A stretch of 64,000 bases of DNA from Phytopythium helicoides (Eukaryota > Oomycota > Peronosporomycetes > Pythiales > Pythiaceae), in NCBI GenBank assembly GCA_024867545.1, contig JANFNE010000003.1:744001-808000 (forward strand), written 5' to 3'. How positions within the stretch are numbered: position 1 is the first letter of the stretch; each line of letters opens with the position of its first letter. Below, piece after piece: positions 10,457 to 21,046 of the stretch. The translations under genes and the position numbers were made by a program. The notes under the pieces were generated by a model. That model was not told the DNA's origin, did not search any database, and saw only the letters and a list, made by a program, of their open reading frames with translations.

Positions 10457-12935
10457 GATATGGGAGGCGAAGCCCTGGGCGGCAAGGCGTACTCCCCGCG
10501 CATGAGCTCGTACCCGATGGCGGCGCCCAGCAGCGGCGCCATGGCCTCGTACACGTCCAATATGATGGCGCCACCCGCCGCGCAGGCGCAGCACCAGCAG
10601 CAGCAGTTTGCGGCCACGCCAGGCACGTGTCTGCTCTGCTACAGCCCGCAGGTCGACGTTATGCTCGAGCCCTGCCACCACCAGTACCACGCGCACTGCA
10701 TCGAGCAGTGGCAGGCCAAGGAGAAGGCCTGCCCCACATGCTGGGCACCCACGCAGAACGTGCGCAGGCTCGTGCCGCCGCAGTTCGCTGGCATGCGCGC
10801 GCCGGACTTTGGCGGCAAGATGCAGCCACAGCAACCGCAGCAGCAGATGGAGCCAGGCACGCCCTCGGCCGGCGCCGGAAGTATGGTCTCGGAACTGGCC
10901 GTGGCCGCCGGAGGGGCCGCGCCTGCGCCAGCCGCGTCGGCCATGCGCAAGGGAAAGTGGACGGCCGAGGAGAGCGCCTACTGCGACCGACTCATCGAGG
11001 AGTTCAAGAAGGGCAACCTGCCGCTCGCAGAGGGCACCACGCTGCGCACGTTCCTATCCAAGCTGCTCAACTGCGACCCCATGCGCATCTCGAAGAAGTA
11101 CACGGGTGACCAGTGCATCGGCAAGATCATCTTCCGCCGCAGGGAAGACGAAATCTCCAAGGAGGACATGGAGACGATCCGCAAGGAGCTTGCCGAGCTC
11201 GAGAAGACGTATCTTGAGCGAGAGCAGTACAACCAGCGGAGGCGCGAGAAGCGACTTGAGTCGGAGCTCTCGCGTGACAAGAACCGTTTCATGGCCGCGC
11301 GCTCCGATGGGGTACAATAACAACAACAGCAACGGGGCGACAACGCCTGGTGGCGCTTCGGGGCGGCCCATTCCCCCGCAGCAGCAGCAACAGCAACAAC
11401 AGCAGCAGCAAGTGCCTAATGCTCCGCCGGCTCCCCAGTACCAGAACCACTCGCCTCACTACGCACAACAACAACAGCAGCAGCAACAGCAGGCTTCGGG
11501 TCGCGTGCAACCTCCGCGACATCCGATGCAAGCGCCTCCGTCTTCCTCTTCGCACCTATTTAATAATGACAGCAACAATATCACGATGCTTGGCATCGCC
11601 GGCTCCCAGCAACACCAGCAACAGCAGCAGCGCAACGATCTCCACCCAGATGGGACCCAGAGTAGCGTGAGTGGATCAACAAGCAGCAGCATGGTGACGA
11701 CCTCAAGCTCCATGTCGGGGTCCCACCAGAGCGATTCTTTTCCGCGCGTGTCATCGATTGACAGCTTCTCGTGCCTGTTTCCGCGCGTGGCATCAATCGA
11801 GAACTTCCAGATGGCGAACAACAACAATGCTGCGCATCACCAGTCTGGCTTTGGAGGCCTTTCCTCCATTGCTGCGAGCTCAGGGAGCAGCAGTGGGTAT
11901 GGCGACACGAACTCGAGTGGAATGGTCAAGAATATGTCTATTGGCGAAGGCTTGAACTCGTACATCCCGCGCATCCAGTCGCTCGAGCAGCTGTCCCACT
12001 TGCTCCAGGAGCATGCTCCACCAAGCCCGAAGAGCTCCGGCGGGGCTTCCAATTCTAGGGATACCAATAGCAACAGTGATTTTAGCTCCCGCGGGATCGT
12101 GGACAAGAGGAGAGCAGCTGCCGCAGAGATGCAGGTGAAGGACGAGCAAAGTCGCGGTACCGACGGCGACTCGAATGGACAGACAGGAACGAAGCGACTC
12201 AGCCCAAGTGGTTCACACAGCTCCAACGGTAACCAGATTCAGATCCCGAAGCCACTGAGCAAGATGCCTCGGAGCTCGTCGGGCATCTTCCCGCGCGTGC
12301 CGTCGCTTGACAAGCTTCCCCGAGTCCCTTCTTTGGATAAACTCGCTCAGCTTGGACGTGTGCCATCGATGGACAAGCTATCGCAGATTGGCCGTGTGCC
12401 GTCGCTAGACAAGATTCCTCGCGTGGCCTCTCTGGACAAGCTGCCGCGTATTCCGTCGATGGACAAACTCCACAATGCTCAGTCGATGGAGCGGATTCCT
12501 CGTGTGCCATCGACCGACAAGCTCCCGCGCGTTCCGTCTCTGGATAGACTAGGTCGCGTTGCGTCAAGCTCGGACATGCTATCGCGTTTCGGTTCGTCCG
12601 ACCAGCTTAGCAGCTTCCCGTCGTTTTCCAACCTGTCCGGTCTGTCTACCAGCCCGTCATTCGATAAGCTCAGCGCCCTTGGTGGCATGAAGTCGAATTT
12701 TCCACGCAACTCGTCAATCGAAGATATTCTGTCGCTGGTGGCGTCCTCAGAGAACTCGGGCGTGCCGTCGGGCTCGCACTTGCAGCTTAGCGCACTAGCT
12801 GCAGTTGCAGGCGAAGAGTCGACGCACTTGGCAGCTGCCGCCGCTGCCGCCACTGATCGGAAACGCAGGATGGAGAGCGCTGGGGCTGGCGAAAGCTCGC
12901 TTGTTGATGCCAAGAAGAGTCGGCTGTCGGCGTGA
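10457..12935 (+). CDS. RING-finger protein with Myb-like/helical domain and SLDKL repeat tail
   Basis: Probable E3 ligase or nuclear regulator. A RING-H2-type zinc finger comes first (CLLCYSP...LEPCHHQYHAHCIEQW...CPTC, about residues 55-95). It is followed by a charged helical domain beginning RKGKWTAEESAYCDRLI (about 160-245), typical of stramenopile regulators, then Gln-rich runs. The tail carries repeats of the form RVPSLDKL. The first frame stops at 11318-11320, but removing one G from the GGGG at 11309-11312 fuses it directly to the long second frame ending at 12935, so I treat both as one gene of about 825 residues. The DNA-binding suggestion for the helical domain is an inference. Confidence 0.72.
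12258..12570 (+). repeat. Protein-coding tandem repeat RVPSLDKL in RING/SLDKL gene
   Basis: A run of imperfect 8-12-codon repeats with core (R)(V/I)(P/A)S(L/M)(D)(K)(L) spans this segment, with about ten copies such as GRVPSMDKL and PRVASLDKL. Earlier degenerate copies occur at about 11740-11800 and 11970-12000 (PRVSSIDSF, PRVASIENF, PRIQSLEQL). Synonymous codons differ among copies (for example TCGCTTGAC, TCTTTGGAT, TCGATGGAC), so the repeat has been kept at the protein level rather than copied recently. Confidence 0.8.
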
Positions 12936-13476
12936 ATCACGTAATGGATCAAAGCTGTCTGTACATACAATTTTGGCACTGCGATCCTTTCGAGTGACGC
13001 GTGTCCGTTCAATCCACCTCATTCAGCTCGCTGGTAGTGGTTCGCGGCCGCGATGACAGCCTACGCATTGTGCCAAGCAGAGCCTGTAGCAGTGTTTTTT
13101 CCGCCCCCTAGTATGAGGCTCCGAGCTTGAAACTCCGCGCAGCCCACCCAAACTGCTCCCAGCAGCGTGTGTGGGCAGCCGCACAGGAGGTTTTCCCGGT
13201 GACCTCACCGGAAGCTCAGCGGAGCGATAGAGACTTTCCACTTTGATTTGAACGCGTTCGTGCTGGGATATGAGACCTCCGCAGGGTCCGTGTAACACGT
13301 GGGTCGTTGTTTGTTGTGTCCGATGCGCCTTTTTTTCCTTTCCGTGTTGTGCATGTACGAGAACGTGTGTGTATTTGCTGGAGCTCGTGACGTCTAGAAG
13401 TAGAGAGCCTCGCTCGCCATGCAATCGACCGGCGCGAGCGGACAGCGGGGAAATGCAGCGCGCGACCACCATGCAC
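12936..13476. other. Intergenic region, no gene seen
   Basis: A stretch of 541 bases between the convergent RING/SLDKL and UNC50 genes. It presumably holds both 3' flanks. Frames crossing it on the minus strand (13023-13472) have no recognisable domain. Confidence 0.4.
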
Positions 13477-14655
13477 CTATGAGTAATAATAATTCACTGA
13501 CATGTGCGCAAAGTTGATCTGCACGCCCGCGATTGCCTTGAGCAGCAGCGTCGTCACGAACGTTCCCACGATCAGCACGAGCGGCAGCAGGAAGCGCTCT
13601 GTGCGGTGCAGGAACGGCAGCGCTGGAAGTATTGGCGAGGATTTAGTAAATTGCGTCAGAGTCCGAAGGGGAAAAAAGCATACGAGAAACGAGAAAGCAC
13701 TCACCCATGTAGCCGAGGAACGTGATGTACGTGTAGAAACCCCAGCCGAGCGAATAGAGCAGGTTGCCCAGCAGCAGCGCCGCGAACGAGTCGGACGCGA
13801 GCGCAGGCGCCAGCAAGAACTACAGCCATGGGATTGCGTCAGTGCTTTGGGCTCTGGTCATCTGAAACGATTGAAAGGTGTGCAGCCTACCTGCAGCACG
13901 TAGAGGAAGAGGAAGAGCACGAAGAACGAGTTGCAGTGGATGTCGAACGCGTACTGCCACTCGACGCGCTGTTCGACGAAGAACGTGTCGCCCATGGTCT
14001 GGTTGCTGTCGTCGTCGTCAACACATCCGCATTAGCTCTCAACGTCAGGGGCTCGAGTACTTTTTGGAGTCTCCTCCCCACGCACCTGCTGCGCATCCGG
14101 AAGTGGTGGTTGGCGATCCACCTGCACGGCGCGCGAGTGGGTGGTTAGTGTCCGACCTGCCGACGGCCCGCATGTGAGCATCGCGCACCAGCACAGCGTG
14201 GAGATGGCGAGTCCGAAGGCGAGCCACTCGACCACGAACGCGTGGAAAAGCAGCGAGACGAAGGACGAGAGGCTGGCGGCGCGGAAGGCGACGGCCCAGG
14301 CGACCGTGGCGACGAGCAAAAAGAGGAACTGGATGGCCGCGAAGCCCGGGTCGTCCCTGGCCCACCGGTTCTTGGTCTGCTTGCGGTAGTAGGCGCTCTT
14401 GTACACCTTGGAGGGCTGCACGCAGAGCGTCACCATCTGGTAGAAAGTCGCGTCCAGGTCCATCTGCCGGTAGTCCACCACGCGCGCCAGGTACTCAGGC
14501 AGCGCAGAGCACGTGCGGAACACGGCGGCGCTCGCGCTGCGGCCCTTGCCGCGGCCCCTGGCGCGCCCCGCGCGGCCCGCGAACGCGCTCGTGGCGCCCG
14601 CCTCAGCGCGCGCGCCGGCGCCTGCGGCCTCGTCCTGCGACAGCGGCAGCAGCAT
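13477..14655 (-). CDS. UNC50: UNC-50 family Golgi membrane protein
   Basis: Multi-pass membrane protein of the Golgi/early secretory pathway. Five exons join exactly in phase: 14655-14189, 14121-14086, 14005-13891, 13819-13705 and 13622-13477, giving 292 residues, close to the family size. Family signatures are DYRQMDLDATFYQM, YYRKQTKNRWARDDP, VEQRVEWQYAFDIHCNSFF and YTYITFLGYM..ALPFL, with the expected hydrophobic segments between them. The second exon is only 36 nt. I chose the ATG at 14655; the open frame continues upstream without another ATG. The N-terminal 60 residues are Ala/Gly/Arg-rich and not conserved in the family as I know it. Confidence 0.93.
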
Positions 14656-15782
14656 CTCGAGCAGGAGCTTTTCGGCCGGCAGCTTCTCCAAGTGACACGC
14701 CACCGCGAGCGAGGAGGCGAGCCGAGCCGAGGCGAGCCGAAACGAGCCGAAACGAGCCGCGGCACAGCGCAGGGGGGGGGGGGGACCGGCAGCTGCGGGG
14801 GATCGCTGGCGGGGAGAGCACTCTATGAAGAGCGAAAGATCGACGACTGCGAAGACTTGATGCGGTCGCTCCGAGTCTCGAGGTGGTCAAAGTGTATGGG
14901 TCGATTTCGGCTCTCTCATCTACCAGAAATATCAGCTCGTCTCTTCTTTTCAGTGCCTTCACGAAGCTAGAGAATTTGTATTTGAGCGCCGCTCCAGATG
15001 CTGACCTATCACCTCTTGCGGCCCAGAAGTACCGTGTCGGCCAATACATCTCAGCAGGCTAGGCGCCAACTTTCTATAGGCTGCGCCTAGAGGGTGTTTG
15101 GATCGTAGCTCAGCAACAATGCGATACAGAACCAAATATACATGATGTTATCTCCAAGACACCTCTATCGGCTACAAAGCCTTGCCTCGAGAATCCAAAT
15201 CTCGAAATCCCGTTCTTCACCAAGCTTCCATTGCATTGCAGGCTCGATGTCTGAAAAATCGATGTGAATAACTCTCAAGTCTTCAACGGGATCCCCCTGT
15301 TTAGCGAGATCGGAGAGTCCGTGCTGCCATACATCAAGAAGACCTTACGCCAACGGGAGGAGAGATACCTGTGACCACATGGACTCACAAATACAAATAG
15401 CTGTTTGAGTGGATGTGAACAATGAGAAGGTTCAATGGACAACGAATCACAATGTATCCATCATTTCGAGGCGAATGGCATTCAAGAATAGATCGTCATC
15501 ACGATTGGGATTGTTCCCGAGAGATGACGTAGTCTCCCTCCATATTTTGCTGTGGTAGTTTCGCTCGCTTCGACAACGGCATGTTTGCCTGGTAGTGCCA
15601 GATCTGTTCTCTCTTGTCGGGAAATGTTGATTGCACGCTCAACTTGTTTATAACAGCGTGCATAATGCCGACTGCTGTGATGGCGAGTAAACAGGAGATG
15701 GAATAACTTTAGCTGAGGAGCTGATTCGTGCAAGACTGTGACGTGATATTTATACAACCATTCGGCAGATTTCAAACTACAT
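14656..15782. other. Intergenic region with a 13-base G run
   Basis: About 1.1 kb between UNC50 and the HAD-like gene. A homopolymer of 13 G lies at 14772-14784, 117 bases upstream of the UNC50 ATG, and a purine-rich GAGCC/GCGAGCC repetition lies at 14715-14760. I see no convincing gene; weak frames lack domains. Base composition becomes AT-richer after 15060. Confidence 0.4.
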
Positions 15783-16577
15783 CTACAACTCTGTAGCAAA
15801 GCCACCAGGGTGCTGAGCAGCAAGCTGCAGATATCTTTCAATTGTTCGCAGCTGGGCGAAGAACTGTTCAAGTGTCAGATTGCCGCTGTCGTGACTGCCT
15901 CCATGAACTCGAACGCACTTGGGCACAAGGAATGGCGCGACGTCAATCGTTTTCAAAACTGCAAACTGGTCAGCTGGACTCGCGCTGAAGCTCAAGAAAG
16001 CAACCGAGCCGCTCTCGCGAAATCGAAGCAGGCGTCCTCCACGCCGAATGTTGTTGTCGTTGTTGTTGTTGTTCGTCTGGCCGATGGCTCCAGCCGACGC
16101 GCGACAGATGTCCTGGTATACACTGACGCGCCACGCCTCGGCTTCAGCCTCGCTCGTAAACCGGCGAGGTGACGAGACGACTTGCACGCGGTAGCGCTCG
16201 CCACGCGCAGCAGCTACGTTGGCAGTCGAAAGCCACAGCGCTAGGCGAGGGAAGAAGCGCGCGCAGACTGCCTCCATATACGTCGCACTCTGCAGCGAGA
16301 CGAGGAAGACCGGGCCGAATCTCGCAGCGCTGCGCACGAGGTTGATGGCCTGCTCCTCGATGGCTGCGAGGGCTTGCTGCAGGTACTCGTCGCCTTGGAA
16401 GTACACGGTGGCCGAGTCGAGCGCAGAGCGCGTAGGATGCAGCCCGATGCGCTTCGAGAGCGCCGCCGTGGGCACAATGACGTCTTCCCATGCGAGCACG
16501 ACGGCCGTCGTAGTGATCGGGGCGTGGATGGCGTTCATGGTTGGGTTTTCGGTTGGGGAGTGTCGAGCAAATTGCAT
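15783..16577 (-). CDS. Conserved HAD-like hypothetical protein
   Basis: Single-exon gene of 264 codons with an ATG at 16577. The pattern AVVLAWEDVIVPTAAL near residue 30 resembles the stramenopile/plant HAD-like family that starts with a W-D-D-T-L-x-P-S motif. The later LVSLQSATYMEAVCARFFPRL and RYRVQVVSS segments fit the same fold. Here the nucleophile position reads E-D-V-I instead of D-D-T-L, so phosphatase activity is doubtful. A short Asn run (NNNNNDNN) occurs near residue 170. It is divergent from the DUF2828 gene at 17192. The family placement is from memory and is tentative. Confidence 0.6.
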   Translation of the reverse strand: MQFARHSPTENPTMNAIHAPITTTAVVLAWEDVIVPTAALSKRIGLHPTRSALDSATVYFQGDEYLQQALAAIEEQAINLVRSAARFGPVFLVSLQSATYMEAVCARFFPRLALWLSTANVAAARGERYRVQVVSSPRRFTSEAEAEAWRVSVYQDICRASAGAIGQTNNNNNDNNIRRGGRLLRFRESGSVAFLSFSASPADQFAVLKTIDVAPFLVPKCVRVHGGSHDSGNLTLEQFFAQLRTIERYLQLAAQHPGGFATEL

Positions 16578-17191
16578 TGTGAGCAGATCGATTGACTGCG
16601 CTAGACCTGCTCATGTTGAAGTGTCTTTGACGCGGATCAAATTCCCCGAATCGAGCGATCTGATTGGCTTGCATACATATGCTGCAATATTGACGCATCA
16701 CGCCATTCGACTCACGTCAAGCAGAGCCTGCTCGCGAAACGGGCGAAGCGGGCTCGCCATCATTGCTACCGTCTATCTTGACGTACTATCGCGAGTGTCT
16801 TGGCACATCAGTCCGAATGGTGCTCTGCTCTTAGCCGTGGGGATCGCGAAGCACAAAAGTCCCCGCCTCAGCAACATGCCACACCAGAGGTGATATCCCA
16901 CAACAACGAGTCAACCGCGAGCAAAGACGCATCAACACCATGGGTCCACCTAGTACTATCAATAAAGCAGCAGCGTCGCAACAGCGAGAGCAAGGCTGGG
17001 AGGTCAATCGCAATCCCATCAACCCACTTCAACCTGACCTTCACTAACACAGACAGATGCGCACTCACATTCGATCGACCATCATTCTCAATTTCAAAAA
17101 AAAAACGTACCCATTCGTTGTCCCACACTGCCAGCGGTCGTCTCACTTCCCGATCTTCGTTCTCCTCGCCGCATCTGCCGCTCCAGTCCCC
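16578..17191. promoter_or_regulatory. Divergent promoter region
   Basis: A stretch of 614 bases between two divergently transcribed genes (the HAD-like gene and the first DUF2828 gene), so it should hold both promoters. I see no gene. There is an 8-9 base A run near 17097. Minus-strand frames here have no recognisable domain. Confidence 0.4.
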
Positions 17192-18763
17192 ATGTCGTTC
17201 GCCTCGGTGGTCAAGCAGAGCCTCGCGAACGCCCCGAGCGCCCCTCCGGCCCCCACGGCGCTCACGGACAACGGCGCGCTCTCCCTCGCGACGACGGGCA
17301 GCGGCCGCGTCGACTTCTTCTACGCGGCGTCTCGCGGCATCGAAGAGGAGCGATTCGTGCAGTTGCTGCAAGCTTCATTCGAGGAGGATCCATTGCACAC
17401 GCTCAAGATCATCGCCTACGTGCGAGACTGCCGCGGAGGCAAGGGCGAGCGTCAGCTCGGACGATTCGCGCTCAAGTGGTTGGCTGAGAATCACGCCGAG
17501 GAGCTGAAGCACAACCTGAAGCACTTTATCGGAGAGTACGGGCGTTTCGATGATGTCTGTGTGCTCATGAACACTCCAGTGGAGAAGGACGGGCTGGAGC
17601 TGCTTCGGCTGCAGCTGGTGGAGGACATGACCAAGCTGAACGCTGCTGAGGCTGCTGTGGAGGGTGATGCAGTGGCCAAGGCGTCCGTGTCGCTGTGCGC
17701 CAAGTGGATTCCATCGGAGAACAAGGCACTCGACAACAAGCTCAGCATGAACAAAAGGCTATGTCGTCGCATGAAGCTGACTCCTGCCCAGCTACGCAAG
17801 TCATACTTGTCTCCGCTGCGCAAGCACCTGGACATCCTCGAGCGCCGCATGTGCGCCAACGAGTGGGAGGAGATCAACTTTAACAAGGTGCCTAGTGTCG
17901 CCATGCACATCCACGGCAAGCCAGACAAAGCCTTTGAGAAGCACCTGAAGGTAAAATTCCTGGAGTGGAAGTCCAAGCTGGCTAAGGGAGAGACCAAGGT
18001 GAATGCAGCCGTGCTGTTTCCTCACCAGGTTGTGAGCGAGTACTTTTCACGCTCGGGCGTGGACGATCTGCTCGAGGCGCAGTGGAAGGTACTGGTCGAG
18101 CAAGCTGCACAGATGGGCGATCTTAGCAAGACGCTCGTACTGTCGGACGTGTCAGGCTCCATGTCGGGTCGACCCATGGAAGTGTCGATCGCTCTTGGTC
18201 TCTTGGTGTCATCGCTCGCGCAGGACGACTTCAAAGACCTGGTGCTGACTTTCGAGTCAAAGCCTCGCTTCCACCATGTCGAGGGGGACACACTCTATGC
18301 GCGCGTAAAGAATCTTCAGGCTGCGCCGTGGGGTGGCAGCACGGACTTTGCTGCGGCATTCCGTAAGATTCTCGAGGTCGCCCGGAAAGCCAAGCTCACG
18401 TCGGAGCAGATGCCGACACGCCTCATTGTGATCTCAGACATGCAATTTAACTACGCCGACGGCAACTTCGAGACCAATTACCAAGTACTCAAGCGCGAGT
18501 TTACGGACGAAGGCTACGAGGTGCCACAGCTCGTCTTCTGGAACGTGAATGGAGCAACGTCCGACTTTCCGGTGTACGATAGCGAGAAGCGTGTGGCGCT
18601 CGTGTCGGGATTCTCGACTGCTATCCTCAAGAGCGTGCTGGCCGGCGAGGAGCTGACGCCGCTGCAGACGCTTCTTAACGTGGTGCTGGACGAGCGCTAC
18701 GACCGGATCACGCTGCCTCCGACGGATGTCAATGAGGGTGGTGAGGACGCCGTGCTTCTTTAG
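17192..18763 (+). CDS. DUF2828/vWA-domain protein, intact metal site
   Basis: Intronless, 523 residues. The N-terminal half matches the DUF2828 family (DPLHTLKIIAYVRDCRGGKGER, then LSPLRKHLDILERRMCANEW and NKVPSVAMH). The C-terminal half is a von Willebrand A-type fold with an intact MIDAS motif DVSGSMSG at about residues 325-332, followed by GGSTDFAAAF and VISDMQF as further vWA elements. The molecular function of the family is not established. The ATG at 17192 is the first in the coding stretch. It is followed by a tandem paralogue about 400 bases downstream. Confidence 0.9.
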   Translation: MSFASVVKQSLANAPSAPPAPTALTDNGALSLATTGSGRVDFFYAASRGIEEERFVQLLQASFEEDPLHTLKIIAYVRDCRGGKGERQLGRFALKWLAENHAEELKHNLKHFIGEYGRFDDVCVLMNTPVEKDGLELLRLQLVEDMTKLNAAEAAVEGDAVAKASVSLCAKWIPSENKALDNKLSMNKRLCRRMKLTPAQLRKSYLSPLRKHLDILERRMCANEWEEINFNKVPSVAMHIHGKPDKAFEKHLKVKFLEWKSKLAKGETKVNAAVLFPHQVVSEYFSRSGVDDLLEAQWKVLVEQAAQMGDLSKTLVLSDVSGSMSGRPMEVSIALGLLVSSLAQDDFKDLVLTFESKPRFHHVEGDTLYARVKNLQAAPWGGSTDFAAAFRKILEVARKAKLTSEQMPTRLIVISDMQFNYADGNFETNYQVLKREFTDEGYEVPQLVFWNVNGATSDFPVYDSEKRVALVSGFSTAILKSVLAGEELTPLQTLLNVVLDERYDRITLPPTDVNEGGEDAVLL

Positions 18764-19160
18764 CTTGAGTAGATCGTGGTGTTTATCGTATGCAAATGAA
18801 CCTAATTTATCGACAGAAACCCATTCGCTAATTGGTATCAATGGTTCTCACAACTTCTTCTACAGACCATCAGCTCACTGCGCGCTTCGCTAGCTCGGTG
18901 GAGTTTGAGACGGGCACGCCTCAAACGAGAGCTTGGGCTCTTTTTTTTTTCGCCGAGGATCGCCTGAACCTGGGTTGTCGAGTCAGGTACCGGTATGGGT
19001 ACATTCCGCTTCAACTCGATCCAAACCTCATATCCTAGTCATCTCAACCATCACTCATGACTTGCCCAACTATCTCTCAACCAAGTAGAAGATCAAAGCT
19101 TGGCGCTCACTTTCGGATTTACCAGATCCCGCTTTCTACCGATCAGCCTTCACCCAAGCC
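18764..19160. other. Intergenic spacer between tandem paralogues
   Basis: A stretch of 397 bases holding the 3' flank of the first DUF2828 gene and the promoter of the second. It has a 10-base T run near 18941. I see no gene. Confidence 0.4.
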
Positions 19161-20600
19161 ATGTCAGTCGTCAAGCACCAGCAAGAATCTAACGCGTGTG
19201 TCGACTTGTTGATCTCAGCAACTCGAGGCATCGAGGAGCAGCGATTCGCACAGTTGCTACAAGCTTCTTTCGAGGAGGACCCACTGCACACGCTCAAGAT
19301 CATCGCCTACGTGCGAGACTGCCGCGGAGGCAAGGGAGAACGTCAGCTCGGACGATTCGCGCTCAAGTGGTTGGCTGAGAATCACGCCGAGGAGCTGAAG
19401 CACAACCTGAGGCACTTTATCGGAGAGTACGGGCGCTTCGATGATGTTTGTGTGCTGATGAATACTCCAGTGGAGAAGGACGGACTGGAGCTGCTTCGAC
19501 TACAGCTGGAGGAGGATGTGTTAAAACTAGCTGCAAGTGGTGGAGATGATGCCACGATCTCGTTGTGTGCCAAGTGGATTCCATCGGAGAAGAAATCCCT
19601 CGACAGCAAGCTCAGCGTGAACAGAAAGCTGTGCCGGCACATGAAGTTGACACAAGCTCAGCTACGAAAGTCATACCTTTCACCGCTACGAAAGCACCTG
19701 GACATTCTCGAGCGCCACATGTGCGGCAACGACTGGGGTGGGATTGACTTTGACAAGGTTCCGAAGGAAGCGATGCGTTTGAATCGCAACGCCTTCTCCA
19801 ATAACATCCCCAGCAAGTTTCGCGAATGGAGAGCGCACACCAGGGGTCACAAACTCGGTGCGCTATATCCACACGAGATCGTGAGCGAGTACTTTAGTCG
19901 ATCTAGCGTCGAGGACGTGATCGAGGCGCAGTGGAATGTGCTTTCCGAGTACCCAGGCTATCAACGCTCAGGCTCTCTGACGCTCGCCTGCCTCTCAGAC
20001 TCGAGCGAACGCCGCTCCTCGGTAGCATTGAGCGTGCTCGTTGCTACGTTTGGCGGTCTGCTAGTGCCATCGTTCGACTCTGAGGACCTGGAAGGACTCG
20101 TACTGGCTTTCGAGGATGAGCCGCAGTTCCACCACGAGAGGGGTGATCCTCTGTTCGAGCGCGTCCAGAAGCCTGCAGACGCGCCTCCAAGTGGGCAGAA
20201 AGCCATCATGGCAGCGTACCGATCGATCCTGGGTCTCGCCAAACAGTTCTCGCCCGCCGAGGAGCGAGTGCCGGAAAGACTCATTGTCGTCTCGGACATG
20301 GACCTCGCGTCGCTGGACCCCAACTTTGACGCCAGCTACGAGCAGCTCGAGCAAGAGTTTGCTGCTGCAGGCTGCAAGGCGCCGACGCTGGTGTTTTGGG
20401 ACGTGCGCGGGTCTTCGAGGGACGTGCGTCGGTACGAAGGCTCGGCGCGCGTGGTGCTGGTCTCTGGGTTCTCTGCAGCGATCGTCAAGCAGGTGCTGAG
20501 CGGGCGGGAGCCGTCTCCGCTGCAGCGCCTGGCGGATGTGGTGGGCAGCGACCGCTACGAGGCAATCTCGCTGCCCGCGACGTCGGAACGCGTAGCGTAG
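19161..20600 (+). CDS. DUF2828/vWA-domain paralogue with degenerate MIDAS
   Basis: Intronless, 479 residues, tandem copy of the gene at 17192. The first third (about 19220-19500) is nearly identical at the nucleotide level to 17335-17635, while the vWA half has diverged strongly. Where the paralogue has DVSGSMSG, this copy reads CLSDSSERRSS: the spacing D-x-S-x-S is gone, so metal binding at this site is doubtful. Later vWA elements (RLIVVSDMDLASL, LVFWDVRG, LVSGFSAAIVK) are kept and the frame is open to the end. It is probably expressed with an altered role rather than a pseudogene. Confidence 0.87.
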   Translation: MSVVKHQQESNACVDLLISATRGIEEQRFAQLLQASFEEDPLHTLKIIAYVRDCRGGKGERQLGRFALKWLAENHAEELKHNLRHFIGEYGRFDDVCVLMNTPVEKDGLELLRLQLEEDVLKLAASGGDDATISLCAKWIPSEKKSLDSKLSVNRKLCRHMKLTQAQLRKSYLSPLRKHLDILERHMCGNDWGGIDFDKVPKEAMRLNRNAFSNNIPSKFREWRAHTRGHKLGALYPHEIVSEYFSRSSVEDVIEAQWNVLSEYPGYQRSGSLTLACLSDSSERRSSVALSVLVATFGGLLVPSFDSEDLEGLVLAFEDEPQFHHERGDPLFERVQKPADAPPSGQKAIMAAYRSILGLAKQFSPAEERVPERLIVVSDMDLASLDPNFDASYEQLEQEFAAAGCKAPTLVFWDVRGSSRDVRRYEGSARVVLVSGFSAAIVKQVLSGREPSPLQRLADVVGSDRYEAISLPATSERVA

Positions 20601-20674
20601 CAGTAGCAAAAGAGGCGTGGCGATTGATAGGTAAAATAATCATAGGCATGGATAACTTAGCGAGCTCCGCGCGC

Positions 20675-21046
20675 TCAGAAGAACTTGACGACGGCGCGCT
20701 CGTCGATGGCGGCGGGCATCCGCTGCAGCAGCCGCTTGCGGTGGCGGCGCGCCATGTCGCGCGTCATGGGGATCTTGACGCCCGACACGAGGTACGCGAC
20801 GCCGCCGGGCACGTCGAGCGGGTGCGGGATCTCCACGGGCGGCACGACCACGCGGCGCATGCGGCTGAGGCTGAAGCGGTGCAGGCGCGCGCGCTGGCGC
20901 AGCAGCAGCTCCTTGAGCGCCAGCGCCTCGCGCCAGGCCGTCGGGTCGGCCGCTCGGTCCAACGCGGAGGCCTCTCGCTCGCGCTTGAGCTGCGGGGAGC
21001 TGGCGCGCGCCACGGGCGTCGGCGTGAGCGTCGCGCTCAGCGTCAT
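20675..21046 (-). CDS. Small conserved-looking hypothetical protein
   Basis: A frame of 123 residues from the ATG at 21046. It is basic, with a Pro-rich centre (VVPPVEIPHPLDVPGG) and an Arg-rich end (RDMARRHRKRLLQRMPA). No domain was recognised. The 3' end lies 75 bases from the convergent DUF2828 paralogue. Support is the CCAAT-rich upstream region and codon-like composition. The frame extends further upstream, but that part is Pro/Arg low complexity. Confidence 0.5.
   Translation of the reverse strand: MTLSATLTPTPVARASSPQLKREREASALDRAADPTAWREALALKELLLRQRARLHRFSLSRMRRVVVPPVEIPHPLDVPGGVAYLVSGVKIPMTRDMARRHRKRLLQRMPAAIDERAVVKFF

Noticed and set aside
13887..14096. Minus-strand Ser/Thr-rich frame inside UNC50
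   Set aside because: It is an out-of-frame shadow of UNC50 exon 3, which reads EQRVEWQYAFDIHCNSFF in the correct frame.
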